42,966 nt of DNA from NCBI RefSeq assembly GCF_004565465.1, contig NZ_SRHY01000028.1, positions 1 to 42,966 of the forward strand, given 5' to 3'. The position numbers were made by a program, and so were the translations under genes. The notes under the pieces were generated by a model. That model was not told where the DNA came from. It did not search any database and saw only the letters and a list, made by a program, of their open reading frames with translations. The stretch comes from Lentibacillus salicampi (lineage in GTDB: Bacteria > Bacillota > Bacilli > Bacillales > Amphibacillaceae). Of the stretch, positions 9,501-16,800 are shown piece after piece (positions within the stretch are counted from its first letter, which is position 1; each line of letters starts with the position of its first letter).

Positions 9501-9874
9501 TTTCTTAATTCCCGGTTAACGTCTTTTAGTTCTGATTCAGTTTCAGATAACTCACGGTTGGCACGTTCCAAACGCCTTGCAAGATCTTGCGTATTTTTGC
9601 TAAATTTACCGCTGTTTTCTCTTGATTCCCGATATGATCGGCTCAACAAATCAACTTGTGATTTCTGTAACTTTATTTTACTGGATAGCGCTGTTGACTT
9701 TCGGCCAAGGAAGTCTGTGCTGTCTCCAGTTCGCCGAAAACGACTTCTTGCCGTTTTCAGTTCTTCCTGCACCGTTTTTAATTCTCGATTGACCTTGCCC
9801 ATGCCCTGTTGGAATTTAGCCCCATCCAGGGATACCTGCGCGACTAAATCAGCAATTACTTCACGGTTTGCCAC
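6503..9874 (-). CDS. Tail tape measure protein (TP901 core)
   Basis: Sets tail length and helps eject DNA through the host envelope. The 1123 residues contain an N-terminal coiled coil (about 25-130), a TP901-type core (about 165-400, including TGVEKTVDGSKEQM and LAGAGNQIGLSESQI), a hydrophobic/glycine-rich stretch (about 510-600), a long charged coiled coil (about 610-920) and a C-terminal part with EGTDYHPGGLALTGEEGPEL, typical of these proteins. There is no lysozyme or peptidase domain. GTG start with AGGTGA six bases upstream. At about 10 residues per 1.5 nm the length implies a tail of roughly 160-170 nm (inference). Confidence 0.95.
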   Translation of the reverse strand: MANREVIADLVAQVSLDGAKFQQGMGKVNRELKTVQEELKTARSRFRRTGDSTDFLGRKSTALSSKIKLQKSQVDLLSRSYRESRENSGKFSKNTQDLARRLERANRELSETESELKDVNRELRNQPNKWQEIGRDAQSAGDKMMTAGRNMRRFGQAYTMGVTMPIVAGAAAVFKASMDFETAFTGVEKTVDGSKEQMDELKQSIRDMALEIPSSTDEIAGVAEAAGQLGIQTENIKSFTRVMVDLGESTNLSAKEAATQMARFANVVGMSQGDFDKLGATVVDLGNNMATTEAEISEMALRLAGAGNQIGLSESQILAFSSALSSVGIKAEAGGSAFSRVMVDMANSVANTDDKLSTFAEVAGTSADDFAKSFEEDAAGALMDFVSGLGEMSSEGENTFGVLEELGFSQIRVRDALLRASEASGVFSDALDIGSDAWKENTALTEEAEKRYETTESQLKMLWNRIKDVGITLGNALVPAVMDAIEAAEPFIQNIEDGAEAFSEMSEKQQQSILKMVGFAAAIGPASIVLGGLTTTIGGVAKAFGGLAGLLGRAGGTGLLARIAGLGVSGPVGLAIAGVGALGGVVYALTRDSEDLNDVNWDVVEGMQKEVEETDNLIGRFEELERKNKLSSDEMLRYMDILDELSQTNSKQEIEKLKNEQERLLEKSGLTNEEMQEFLDLNDKVIEKAPTTKKAISEEGNAYAENLSALKELNEEKRKEMLITAERELEKALENESSLMKEQKELVSDIKRLDQEIMENKDKRIEKDAEIKEAQQGLKDIQGELLELEGQSGSEAAAKRAQLKEQEKNQKLLVEGLKSEKEQLEVVQDKLIAKFQKKNDDLELTRDEIAEMDKLKWDYEELILAQAGINSEKGKGLEKIDTTISKLEEEKQKLKDQTPVSQRNTGEYQDQVDEINNQIGKLEGARSKLEEVNDLAGQTVYDKEVNLSVDPTAAAIDRALGQTVYKKIKADVQGNTFAQYGLSYSPYAEGTDYHPGGLALTGEEGPELARSGSRWSMLDFGLHDLPRGTQVFTHDESKRIMSALNNMPGYARGVSPSGEADRVVGSLNGQVRQDSQPIVLEMHITNEMDGRAVGKTVEKHVTDLQQRKSLRKRRAPHAKLHDV

Positions 9875-9910
9875 GTGTTCTCACCTGCCTTTCACATCTC
9901 TCTCTTGTGC

Positions 9911-10072
9911 TTACTCGCGTCCGATGTAAACAAACTCAGAGGGATTGACTATTGCTATGGTTGACTCCTCCTTATCTATAAACATGACTTTATCGTCGTC
10001 ATAAACTATGTGTTTAACATTTTCGATGCGGAGATCTTCATATCCGTGTTTGAACACTACATTAAATGTCAA
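9911..10072 (-). CDS. Small protein before the tape measure, 53 aa, TTG start
   Basis: Begins MTFNVVFKHGYEDLRIENV and ends FVYIGRE. The start codon is TTG, with a full GGAGGTGA six bases upstream. It sits between the frameshift extension of the tail chaperone and the tape measure gene and looks like a compact beta-rich domain. Function unknown. Confidence 0.75.
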   Translation of the reverse strand: MTFNVVFKHGYEDLRIENVKHIVYDDDKVMFIDKEESTIAIVNPSEFVYIGRE

Positions 10073-10085
10073 TTTATCTCACCTC

Positions 10086-10651
10086 CTACAACGCCCGCAT
10101 TTGCTCGAGCGCCTTATTTTGCTTGTCCATTTGTTTTTGCTTTTCAATCCGATCGACTTTATTAAAATGCAACGTAAAAAGAGCGTTCAGCCTTCTCATG
10201 CTAATGCGCCAGAACTCATCGTCATCTTTTTTTAAAATGTCTGTATAAAAAGCCAAAAGAGATTCCCAGTCATACTTCTCGTTTACTTTTTTTTACCATT
10301 GCCGTCGCTGTCAGACTGCTCATCTTTTGCTTGCTGCGGCTTATCATTCAGAATAGCTTGATAAATTTGTTGAGCATATTCCTGAATGTTGGTAACGTCA
10401 ATGTATTGCCCGATAAAATCAGGTGTCAATTCCCGGTCTTCGTGCACCATACCGCCCCACATGAATGCGCGTATAGCATATGGCCGCATTTTCAATAAAT
10501 CACGTTCAATGTCATGATAAGTTTTATTATCATACAATAAATCCAGTTCTGAGTAGGCGTTTAAATCCAAAATAAAATTTCGTTCTTTATCTAATGTAAA
10601 TGTGACCGCTTTTGGTTTATGTTGCAGATCATGTTTTAACTCTTTGTCCAC
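10086..10651 (-). CDS. Tail assembly chaperone, long form made by -1 frameshift (gpGT-like)
   Basis: The shorter protein ends GNGKKK-stop over a run of eight A on the minus strand (10294-10287). A -1 slip on A-AAA-AAA bypasses its TAA and enters a frame open for 66 more codons, to a TAG at 10086. The extension begins VNEKYDWESLLAFY and contains FWRISMRRLNALFTLHF, a layout like gpT-type extensions, with a charged C-terminal helix. The extension frame has no start codon with a ribosome site, which favours frameshifting over a separate gene. The expected product is 188 residues. Lambda G/GT is the known model for chaperones that hold the tape measure protein. Confidence 0.8.
10283..10651 (-). 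CDS. Tail assembly chaperone, short form (gpG-like)
   Basis: A 122-residue protein with VTFTLDKERNFILDLNAYSEL and a helical middle (DLLKMRPYAIRAFMWGGM), between the major tail protein and the tape measure gene where siphophage chaperones lie. The C-terminus is polar (DEQSDSDGNGKKK) and coincides with the slippery A8 run. GTG start with GGAGGTGA upstream. Normal termination yields this form and frameshifting yields the longer one. Confidence 0.88.
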   Translation of the reverse strand: MDKELKHDLQHKPKAVTFTLDKERNFILDLNAYSELDLLYDNKTYHDIERDLLKMRPYAIRAFMWGGMVHEDRELTPDFIGQYIDVTNIQEYAQQIYQAILNDKPQQAKDEQSDSDGNGKKK

Positions 10652-10674
10652 AATTTCACCTCCTAGTTATGTAA

Positions 10675-10704
10675 AGAAAAAGAGCAAGCCTAGTGCCTGC
10701 TCTT
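10675..10704 (-). terminator. Terminator/hairpin after the major tail protein
   Basis: On the minus strand, AAGAGCA and TGCTCTT form the stem around about 11 bases, followed by TTTC. It overlaps the stop of the major tail gene and precedes the chaperone gene. Partial termination would keep tail-tube protein in excess. Confidence 0.6.
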
Positions 10705-11275
10705 ATGTCGTACCGTCCCCTGCAGTTGGTTCGTAAACCTCATCAAACCACGTATCCCCTGCGTTGAATCCATCATTTCCATCGGCGCCGTTACGCTTCC
10801 ACTCACCGTCTGACTTCCGTCGAATAAACGTTCCAACGATTGTTGGTGTGCTATATTCAACGGAATCATTGCCTGTATTATTGGTGCGGGAAGGCTCTTG
10901 GAACCTGCCTTTATACAACCACCAGTATTCGGAAGAACCGTCACTCATCGTAACCTCATACCCAAAAGCCAAATAGGGGGCAGTTCCCTTCGAGCCAATA
11001 GTTCCATCCGGTTCCACTTTCCTGCCAAGTAGTATAGCTTCATCCTTTGCCGGGAGTCTCGTTGTGTTTATGGTGACTGTAGCCGAGTTAAATTTACTTG
11101 CGGTGTCTACAACCGAATCATCTCCATACAGTGAACCAGATGCCACTTGCGGCTCAATTTGCGCACTTATAGCTTCGGAGAGTTCTTGGACTTCATCGTA
11201 AGTAGTCCCTGCTCCTTTTTCGTCTGACATCAATTCTGCTACATGGAAACTTTTTAATCCTACTGCATATGACAT
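10703..11275 (-). CDS. Major tail protein (phi13/TP901 type)
   Basis: Forms the tail tube. 190 residues starting MSYAVGLKSFHVAEL, with the family-typical acidic loop (EPQVASGSLYGDDSVVD) and a C-terminal strand region (YWWLYKGRFQEPSRTNN; TPTIVGTFIRR). Length and position, after the tail terminator and before the tail chaperone, fit. The ATG overlaps the previous stop as TAATG. Confidence 0.9.
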   Translation of the reverse strand: MSYAVGLKSFHVAELMSDEKGAGTTYDEVQELSEAISAQIEPQVASGSLYGDDSVVDTASKFNSATVTINTTRLPAKDEAILLGRKVEPDGTIGSKGTAPYLAFGYEVTMSDGSSEYWWLYKGRFQEPSRTNNTGNDSVEYSTPTIVGTFIRRKSDGEWKRNGADGNDGFNAGDTWFDEVYEPTAGDGTT

Positions 11276-11661
11276 TATTTTGCCTCCTTCTCTAATTTAA
11301 CTTTCCATCGTGTGGAAATGTGCGTGTAACCTGTATCAGACTCGTACATTTCTCCGATGTACGTTCTAAAAAAGCCCAATGACTGCATGGAGCAATTGAC
11401 TTCTTCGCCCAAACTGGTCATTGATCCTTGTTTAGTAAATACAGATACCTGATATTGGACGTACTCTCTTAACGCCTTATTATCGGCATAATCAATGTCA
11501 ACGTTATTGATAAGTTGATAGATTATATACGTGTCAAAGTCCTGGTTAGCAGGTGTTTTATTCGGAAATATGGCCGGGTATCCTCTGTAAAAATCAAGCT
11601 GAGCAGTCAAATCAGTGTTGGTCTCAAGCGCTTGTAAGATATCGTCTTTTAAATTAATCAT
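11275..11661 (-). CDS. Tail terminator/head-tail joining protein (DUF3168-like)
   Basis: 128 residues with a helical start (LKDDILQALETNTDLTAQL) and a beta-rich C-terminal half (YVQYQVSVFT; HISTRWKVKLE). This fits the small tail-completion proteins encoded between gp10-like and major tail proteins. It would cap the tail tube and dock it to the head. Identification rests mainly on gene order and fold pattern. Confidence 0.75.
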   Translation of the reverse strand: MINLKDDILQALETNTDLTAQLDFYRGYPAIFPNKTPANQDFDTYIIYQLINNVDIDYADNKALREYVQYQVSVFTKQGSMTSLGEEVNCSMQSLGFFRTYIGEMYESDTGYTHISTRWKVKLEKEAK

Positions 11662-12032
11662 AGGCGCAAAATCCTTTGATATCCGTCAGATAACACCCGA
11701 GCCACGTCATCATTTGTATGGGCGATGCCTTTTTCCATCGGCGCCTGGGCTGGCATTTTGGATGTGCCTAGTTCCAGGAACTTCAGGATATAAGACTTAT
11801 CTTTCGACGCACCAACTTGCACACTGCGCTCGCCATAACCATTCGTCCGTACATTACCTACTTTTATGGCATCCTGTAGATGGACGTAACCAGCGCTATT
11901 GATACTTGAACGATTAATATTGTCGGATATGCCCTCCGATAATTTGTTGCCAGCTTCTTTTAGGATACGACCTTCCGCAATTTTTCCTGATCTTCCAAGC
12001 TGACTGATTTTATTGCGAACATTTAATTTCAT
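11658..12032 (-). CDS. HK97 gp10-like tail/head-tail protein
   Basis: About 124 residues from the ATG at 12032, which has GGGAG five bases upstream. A GTG four codons earlier is in frame but less well placed. The middle has ELGTSKMPAQAPMEKGI, the hallmark of the HK97-gp10 family (LEFGTSKMPAQPFL type). Overlaps the next gene by four bases. Confidence 0.88.
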   Translation of the reverse strand: MKLNVRNKISQLGRSGKIAEGRILKEAGNKLSEGISDNINRSSINSAGYVHLQDAIKVGNVRTNGYGERSVQVGASKDKSYILKFLELGTSKMPAQAPMEKGIAHTNDDVARVLSDGYQRILRL

Positions 12033-12033
12033 A

Positions 12034-12390
12034 TCAGCTCCCACTGGATACCACCGCCTCGGTTATGACTTCCATTTCACGATTCAAGCCTTCCATGTCT
12101 AAGATGCCTTGGATCTCGTAAACTTGCTTTATATTATCTTGTTTATCTTTCTCCACTATTCTCATGGCTTCATCGACCGAACCGTCATAGCGCATTTTCC
12201 AATTAACGGTTTGGATAGCATTAACTGCTTTTGCTTCAAAGTACTCACTAGCTTTTAATGGGTTTTTATCAGCAAATTTCTTTTTGAAATCTACCCATGA
12301 TTCAGTCCATTGTCCGTCGGGATTGCGGGTTGATTCCCTATTTTGTACGTATACCACATGCCGATATTTACCCGGTCTGGTAGGCCGCAT
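12034..12390 (-). CDS. Phage head-tail adaptor (head closure, Phage_H_T_join)
   Basis: Stopper protein between connector and tail (SPP1 gp16 type). About 118 residues with RHVVYVQNRESTRNPDGQW and WVDFKKKFADKNPLKASEYFEA, a typical pattern for this family. The ATG at 12390 shares a base with the upstream stop (TAATG) and has AAGGGG in front. The GTG at 12399 lies inside that ribosome site and is unlikely. Confidence 0.88.
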   Translation of the reverse strand: MRPTRPGKYRHVVYVQNRESTRNPDGQWTESWVDFKKKFADKNPLKASEYFEAKAVNAIQTVNWKMRYDGSVDEAMRIVEKDKQDNIKQVYEIQGILDMEGLNREMEVITEAVVSSGS

Positions 12391-12899
12391 TAGAACCACC
12401 CCTTATAAGGATAAAGCAACGCTTCAACTGAAAACGGCATCTTAACAACCGATGTACCGACAATAACCGCTTCCCGGTTTTCATAGAAATGGGAAATTAG
12501 CAACAAAACAGCCTGTTCGATTGGTTTTGGAAGTTTGTTATAACCTGCGATGTATTGGACTTCCAGCGTTAAATTTTTATCATCACAAGGAATTTCCAAT
12601 ACATTTGGCTCAGACGGAACTCTCATATAATCATTTATAGCGTGGCCTCCAATTGTTACCTTTTCGATGCTTGTGACAGGTGGATTTGGCAGTTTGATTA
12701 ACCCGGATACTTCGCACGTTAATTCGTATGTTTTCGGTGCAAGTGATCGTCTGATAAATGTTTCCACATGACTAACTGAAGCACCGATCATAGACTGAAT
12801 CAGCATATCCTCATCGCTGTAGTCAATGCGTAAGTAATCTTTGACGGTATCGACGCTGACAGCTGATTCAGTTGCTTCAGTGATAACTTTTAAATGCAT
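12390..12899 (-). CDS. Head-tail connector protein (HK97 gp6-like)
   Basis: 169 residues that would form the ring between portal and head-closure protein. It shows the gp6-like pattern: VDTVKDYLRIDYSDEDMLIQSMIGAS and VETFIRRSLAPKTYE at the start, then LEVQYIAGYNKLPKPIEQAVLLLISHFYENRE. The ATG at 12899 with AAGGTGAT upstream is preferred over the GTG three bases earlier. Start and previous stop share a base (TGATG). Confidence 0.9.
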   Translation of the reverse strand: MHLKVITEATESAVSVDTVKDYLRIDYSDEDMLIQSMIGASVSHVETFIRRSLAPKTYELTCEVSGLIKLPNPPVTSIEKVTIGGHAINDYMRVPSEPNVLEIPCDDKNLTLEVQYIAGYNKLPKPIEQAVLLLISHFYENREAVIVGTSVVKMPFSVEALLYPYKGWF

Positions 12900-13063
12900 C
12901 ACTTATCACCTTGTTTCTTTCCACCTTGCTTCTTTTCCTGAACTATTTCAGCAATGCCTGCTTCCTGCCACGCTTCAGCAACTTCCTTTTTTACGTCAAC
13001 TTCATCTCCGACATTTTTAACTGCGTTTTCACCGGCCATGCATTTTAACATTCTAACTTTCAT
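12899..13063 (-). CDS. Small hypothetical protein between head fibre and connector, 54 aa
   Basis: Begins MKVRMLKCMAGENAVKNVGD and ends in a Lys/Gly/Gln tail. It has TGATG overlaps with both neighbours, a sign of real coupled translation. The start resembles short HeH/Rho-N-like phage proteins found near capsid genes, but that is only a suggestion. Confidence 0.75.
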   Translation of the reverse strand: MKVRMLKCMAGENAVKNVGDEVDVKKEVAEAWQEAGIAEIVQEKKQGGKKQGDK

Positions 13064-13386
13064 CAAGTGCCACCACCTTCCAGTGCTGTCAAACGACTTT
13101 TGATATCATTTAATTCTGCTTGCAAACCTGATACATCGCTTACGGCATGGTTGCTGTGGCTTTCAGGCGGGTATGTTGACGGTTTTCCCGTTACACCTGA
13201 CCAAGTTACATTGTCAGCACTTTCTGCCGAATCTACTTTTCCGTTATCGTTTGTGTCATAAGTTTCTTTGAGCATATCGCCACCACCTCCACCAGCATTT
13301 TGTAGCAAATCAACGACATTATAAACTTGCCCATCTTCGCCGATGACTCTGCCGCTTTGTGGAGAGTATTGATTTATATCCGGCAT
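13063..13386 (-). CDS. Putative head fibre/decoration protein
   Basis: 107 residues from the ATG at 13386, preceded by GGAGGGGG. The first part has a short adapter and a Gly5 hinge. The middle (DTNDNGKVDSAESADNVTWSGVTGKP, positions 40-65) and PESHSNHAVSDVSG are of the kind seen in phage fibre repeats. A C-terminal coiled coil follows (LQAELNDIKSRLTALEGG), likely a trimer. Lying directly after the capsid gene it resembles Phage_fiber_2 head fibres. It could be a tail-fibre fragment domain instead. Confidence 0.65.
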   Translation of the reverse strand: MPDINQYSPQSGRVIGEDGQVYNVVDLLQNAGGGGGDMLKETYDTNDNGKVDSAESADNVTWSGVTGKPSTYPPESHSNHAVSDVSGLQAELNDIKSRLTALEGGGT

Positions 13387-13404
13387 ATTTCCCCCTCCTT
13401 CATA

Positions 13405-13430
13405 AGAAAAGAGAGGCATTAAAGCCTCTC
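13405..13430 (-). terminator. Terminator/hairpin after the major capsid gene
   Basis: On the minus strand, GAGAGGC-TTTAAT-GCCTCTC is followed by TTTTC. It begins just after the capsid stop codon. Like the hairpin after the major tail gene, it could cap or stabilise the capsid message. Confidence 0.7.
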
Positions 13431-13431
13431 G

Positions 13432-14664
13432 TTATTCACTTGCGCTCTGCAATACTCGTACCGCTTCGGGCAGGATCAGTTTACCGTCTAAACGTTCGAA
13501 CATGCGGAAACCAACTTGACCGGTTGCGGCATACAGTTCATTCAATCGCTGCATTACGCGACCCTGCCGGTCTGCAATCCAGTAGTACGAGTAGTCACCG
13601 AATGCAATCGGCTTATTCCCTGCTCCAAGTGCCGGCATATCATCAGCAACATAAACCGGACGGGCCAGAATGCGGTCCGGTTCACCTGCTTGCAGACCTG
13701 GTTGCCAAATATACTGACCGTCATTGTCTTTGATTTTTCGAACCGCTTTAACCGTCCCATCATTTGCCAAAAAAGAAGCATTACGACGATACGGGCGCTT
13801 TAAGCTGTGAAATAGTTCGATAAAGTCATCAGCAATCAGACCGTCAACTTGTCCAGCTACTGTTGTGTGCCCTACTTGCGCCGACTGCACAACACCGGTC
13901 GGTTTGTTGGACCCATCACCATTAACAAATGCCGCTTCTTCCAAATTACCGAAACGTTTTGCGAATGCGCCGGCAACATAGTTATCAATACTGAATGCAG
14001 AATCGTTCAGCAATTCTTCAGATACTTTGATGATCGTACCTGCCTTATATGCGTTTAGTGTTTCCTGATCGAACGTTGCTTCACTTTCGGTGTACTGCTC
14101 TTTCTCACCCATCCAGTTAGCTGTGCCGTAATCGGTCTCGACGGGAATCTCACGAGCGCCGCTGGATGTTGTGATAACGGTTGCCAACTGCCGCATGATA
14201 TTTTGTTCTTCCAGTCCTTTGATGATTTGACGTTCAAATTCATCCGGTACCAAATAACCGCCATTGGCATCCGTTCCCACAGCGAGGTTGCGGATTTGTG
14301 GATCCATAAGCAAATTTACCTGTTCATGATTCAACGATTCTTTGCCATTTCGGAATACCTGCCAGAACGCATTTTTATACTCATCAGATGCCCGTCCTTG
14401 CTTTTGATTTTTGTTTTGGTCTTTCGGCTGCGTTTTATGTGGCTGATTGACCGGTTCATTCAAATCGTTTTCCAGAGCAGACAGTTTTTCTTCCCTGTCA
14501 ATTTTATTTTTAAGTTCATCAACTTCTTTCATGATGCGGTCATACTGCTGCTGATCTTCCTGATTAAAATCCCTTTTTTCTTTTTCTGCATTCGTCACTA
14601 ACTCACGCGCTTGGTTTACTAGGTTTGCGCGATTTTCACGCATTTCAATAATTGTCATGATCAC
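13432..14664 (-). CDS. Major capsid protein, HK97 fold
   Basis: About 410 residues. Residues 5-75 are a coiled-coil scaffold (delta) domain, followed by a Gln/Lys-rich linker and probable protease site near 90-115. The HK97 core then shows LAVGTDANGGYLVPDEFERQI, AREIPVETDYGTANWMGE, FVNGDGSNKPTGVV and the C-terminal YSYYWIADRQG...LPEAVRVL. The GTG at 14664 overlaps the protease stop (GTGA). The ATG at 14658 is the alternative start, since AAGGAGG serves either. Confidence 0.96.
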   Translation of the reverse strand: MIMTIIEMRENRANLVNQARELVTNAEKEKRDFNQEDQQQYDRIMKEVDELKNKIDREEKLSALENDLNEPVNQPHKTQPKDQNKNQKQGRASDEYKNAFWQVFRNGKESLNHEQVNLLMDPQIRNLAVGTDANGGYLVPDEFERQIIKGLEEQNIMRQLATVITTSSGAREIPVETDYGTANWMGEKEQYTESEATFDQETLNAYKAGTIIKVSEELLNDSAFSIDNYVAGAFAKRFGNLEEAAFVNGDGSNKPTGVVQSAQVGHTTVAGQVDGLIADDFIELFHSLKRPYRRNASFLANDGTVKAVRKIKDNDGQYIWQPGLQAGEPDRILARPVYVADDMPALGAGNKPIAFGDYSYYWIADRQGRVMQRLNELYAATGQVGFRMFERLDGKLILPEAVRVLQSASE

Positions 14665-15410
14665 ATGACCTCCTTGTTTAAAATTTCAAGTTTTTTCTTG
14701 CGTAAATTGTGCATATAAAAATCCTCTTCCGGATTATCGTCATCCAGAGAGGATTGATTCGTTGGTTCATTCTGTTGTTGCTGATCTTGCTGTTGCTGGT
14801 TGAATCTGTCATTCATCATCTTGTCAATTACTTGTTGTGGCAATATCCCGGTATGATGGGTGCTCGCCACAAACTGTGGGCCACTTTGTTCAAACATGAT
14901 TTCATCAGCCAATTTGCTTTCAAGGGCCTGCTGTGGTGTGAGCCACGTTTCATTATCCATCATTTTCAATAATTTTTCATCGCTCATTCCACTTTTCATG
15001 CGATAGGCATTTGCGATCGTCTGATTCACATTTTGTAAAACACCTGATTCGTGGTCAAAGTCACGATAATCACCAATGGCAATAGAAGAGGCATTGTGCA
15101 TCATCATTTGGCTGGTAGGAGACATCAGAATTTTATCACCGGCCATCGCGATAAAGGATGCGGCACTTGCGGCAAGTCCCATAATTTTAACAGTTACATT
15201 GGCCTTATGTTCTTTCAAGGAGGTATAAATCTCTGAGCCATCAAAAACAGATCCACCACCTGAATTGACTTCCACTTCAATATCTTGACCATTCGCATCC
15301 TCCAATTCTTTTTGGACTTTACGCGGGCTTGTGGCATCTATATCGAACAGCTCATAAATCCAATGCACGTTATTTGAAACAATCGGGCCGCGTATGCTGA
15401 TTTTTTTCAT
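14661..15410 (-). CDS. ClpP-type prohead protease
   Basis: Processes the capsid scaffold domain during head maturation. The N-terminal 170 residues have the ClpP/SppA fold: VNSGGGSVFDGSEIY oxyanion region, catalytic S82 in GLAASAAS and H105 in MMMHNAS. An Asp/Glu-rich, Gln-rich tail (after residue 195) is dispensable-looking. Length 249. It lies between portal and capsid genes as usual for this family. Confidence 0.94.
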   Translation of the reverse strand: MKKISIRGPIVSNNVHWIYELFDIDATSPRKVQKELEDANGQDIEVEVNSGGGSVFDGSEIYTSLKEHKANVTVKIMGLAASAASFIAMAGDKILMSPTSQMMMHNASSIAIGDYRDFDHESGVLQNVNQTIANAYRMKSGMSDEKLLKMMDNETWLTPQQALESKLADEIMFEQSGPQFVASTHHTGILPQQVIDKMMNDRFNQQQQDQQQQNEPTNQSSLDDDNPEEDFYMHNLRKKKLEILNKEVM

Positions 15411-16624
15411 TGTCCATCACCTCCTTTGTAGGGTTCATTAACAGGTCTCATGTTACCATTTACAAAATACTTTTTGCCTTCACCATCTGGCATAGGATTC
15501 ATGTTTTCTTTACTCCTGATTTCATCGGCGTTCATCCAGCCATTTTGCCGGGCGACTGCATAAGCTTCATAACGCGACTGAATATCACCGCGTAACAATC
15601 CTTCAACCAAAAACTCAGCAAAATGCGTTTTCCTTGATGACGGAGAAATAAGTTGCATTTTGATTGCCTGTTCCCAGCGAACCAGCCACGGTCGAATGGT
15701 ATGCACAACAAATTCAATGCCCTGATGCTCAATGTTACTAAATGTCGCTTTTTCCAAATCCCCTATCATGTGTGGCGGCACCCGGTAAATACGCGAAATT
15801 TCAGTTGTCTGGAATTTTCTCGTCTCCAAAAATTGTGCATCCTCAGGCGGCACGCCGACTTGATGATATTTAAGCCCTTGTTCAAGAATCATCAGCTTAT
15901 GGCTTTTTGACAAACCGCTGTGAGCATCACGTACATCATTCCTGAATCGCTCGTATGCTTCATCATCCAATGCGGTTGGATACTCTATAATCCCGCTTGG
16001 TGTGGCACCTTCGCCGAAAAACCGGGAGCCAAATTCTTCGGTCGCTTTCGATAGCCCAATTGCTTCCCGATGCATGCGTATTGGTGACTTACCAACGAGG
16101 CCATCGCCTAAACCAGGTATGTGGAATACCTGTTCACGCTTTAATTTAAAAGCCTGTCCGTCCGGCATAACCGTATAATATTCTAACTCCTGTGTTCGTA
16201 AATTACGTTCAACAACTGTTTGCGATGGATCCAGTGGCCACAACGCAATAACTTGGCCAGCTCCATTAATGACCTTTTCAGCGAATGCATTACCCCAAGT
16301 GAGTAAATGGTGCTGCATTAACTCACGGAATGTGAATGCCGTCATTTCCTCATTCGGCTGATCATGCAGGAGATAATGCAGACGATGGTTTGTTGCTCTT
16401 TCCTTACTATCGCCGTTTCGCTGATACAGGATAAGCGGCAATGATGCAACTGTTTCAAAAATAACCTTCTGTGCAGCATAAACGGCTGTACTGTTCATCG
16501 CGTTACCCTCATTCACTGTGACGCCGGATGACGTTTTACTGCCTCCGAATATATCAGACAGCCATTTAGAAGGGTTGCTTAATACCGTTGCCCGGTTGGT
16601 CAGCATCTTATTAAAAATCCCCAT
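15407..16624 (-). CDS. Portal protein, HK97 family
   Basis: Forms the dodecameric DNA gate at one vertex. 405 residues with the family's NSTAVYAAQKVIFETVASLPL, HRLHYLLHDQPNEEMTAFTFRE, DRPVYRVPPHMIG-like segment (RIYRVPPHMIGDLEKATFSNIE) and the C-terminal NADEIRSKENMNPMPDGEG. The ATG shares a base with the upstream stop (TAATG) and overlaps the protease start by four bases. Confidence 0.95.
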   Translation of the reverse strand: MGIFNKMLTNRATVLSNPSKWLSDIFGGSKTSSGVTVNEGNAMNSTAVYAAQKVIFETVASLPLILYQRNGDSKERATNHRLHYLLHDQPNEEMTAFTFRELMQHHLLTWGNAFAEKVINGAGQVIALWPLDPSQTVVERNLRTQELEYYTVMPDGQAFKLKREQVFHIPGLGDGLVGKSPIRMHREAIGLSKATEEFGSRFFGEGATPSGIIEYPTALDDEAYERFRNDVRDAHSGLSKSHKLMILEQGLKYHQVGVPPEDAQFLETRKFQTTEISRIYRVPPHMIGDLEKATFSNIEHQGIEFVVHTIRPWLVRWEQAIKMQLISPSSRKTHFAEFLVEGLLRGDIQSRYEAYAVARQNGWMNADEIRSKENMNPMPDGEGKKYFVNGNMRPVNEPYKGGDGQ

Positions 16625-16788
16625 TAAGTACCATCACCACCTTTATCGGGCGTGTTCCTGGCTCCAATTAAACCCAATAAAAATATCACCGTCCCGACTG
16701 TTATAAACATGATCGGCAGTGATATAAAATAAAGGCCAACAGCTACCAGTATCAGCCCGCAAATTAATAAAATATCGGATAAGTCCAT
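16624..16788 (-). CDS. Small two-segment membrane protein between TerL and portal, 54 aa
   Basis: MDLSDILLICGLILVAVGLYFI and then LPIMFITVGTVIFLLGLIG form two membrane spans, followed by a short charged tail. GGAGGTGG lies ahead of the ATG, and the stop overlaps the portal start. Small membrane proteins are found here in many HK97-type phages. Their role is not established. Confidence 0.8.
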   Translation of the reverse strand: MDLSDILLICGLILVAVGLYFISLPIMFITVGTVIFLLGLIGARNTPDKGGDGT

Positions 16789-16800
16789 TGCACCACCTCC

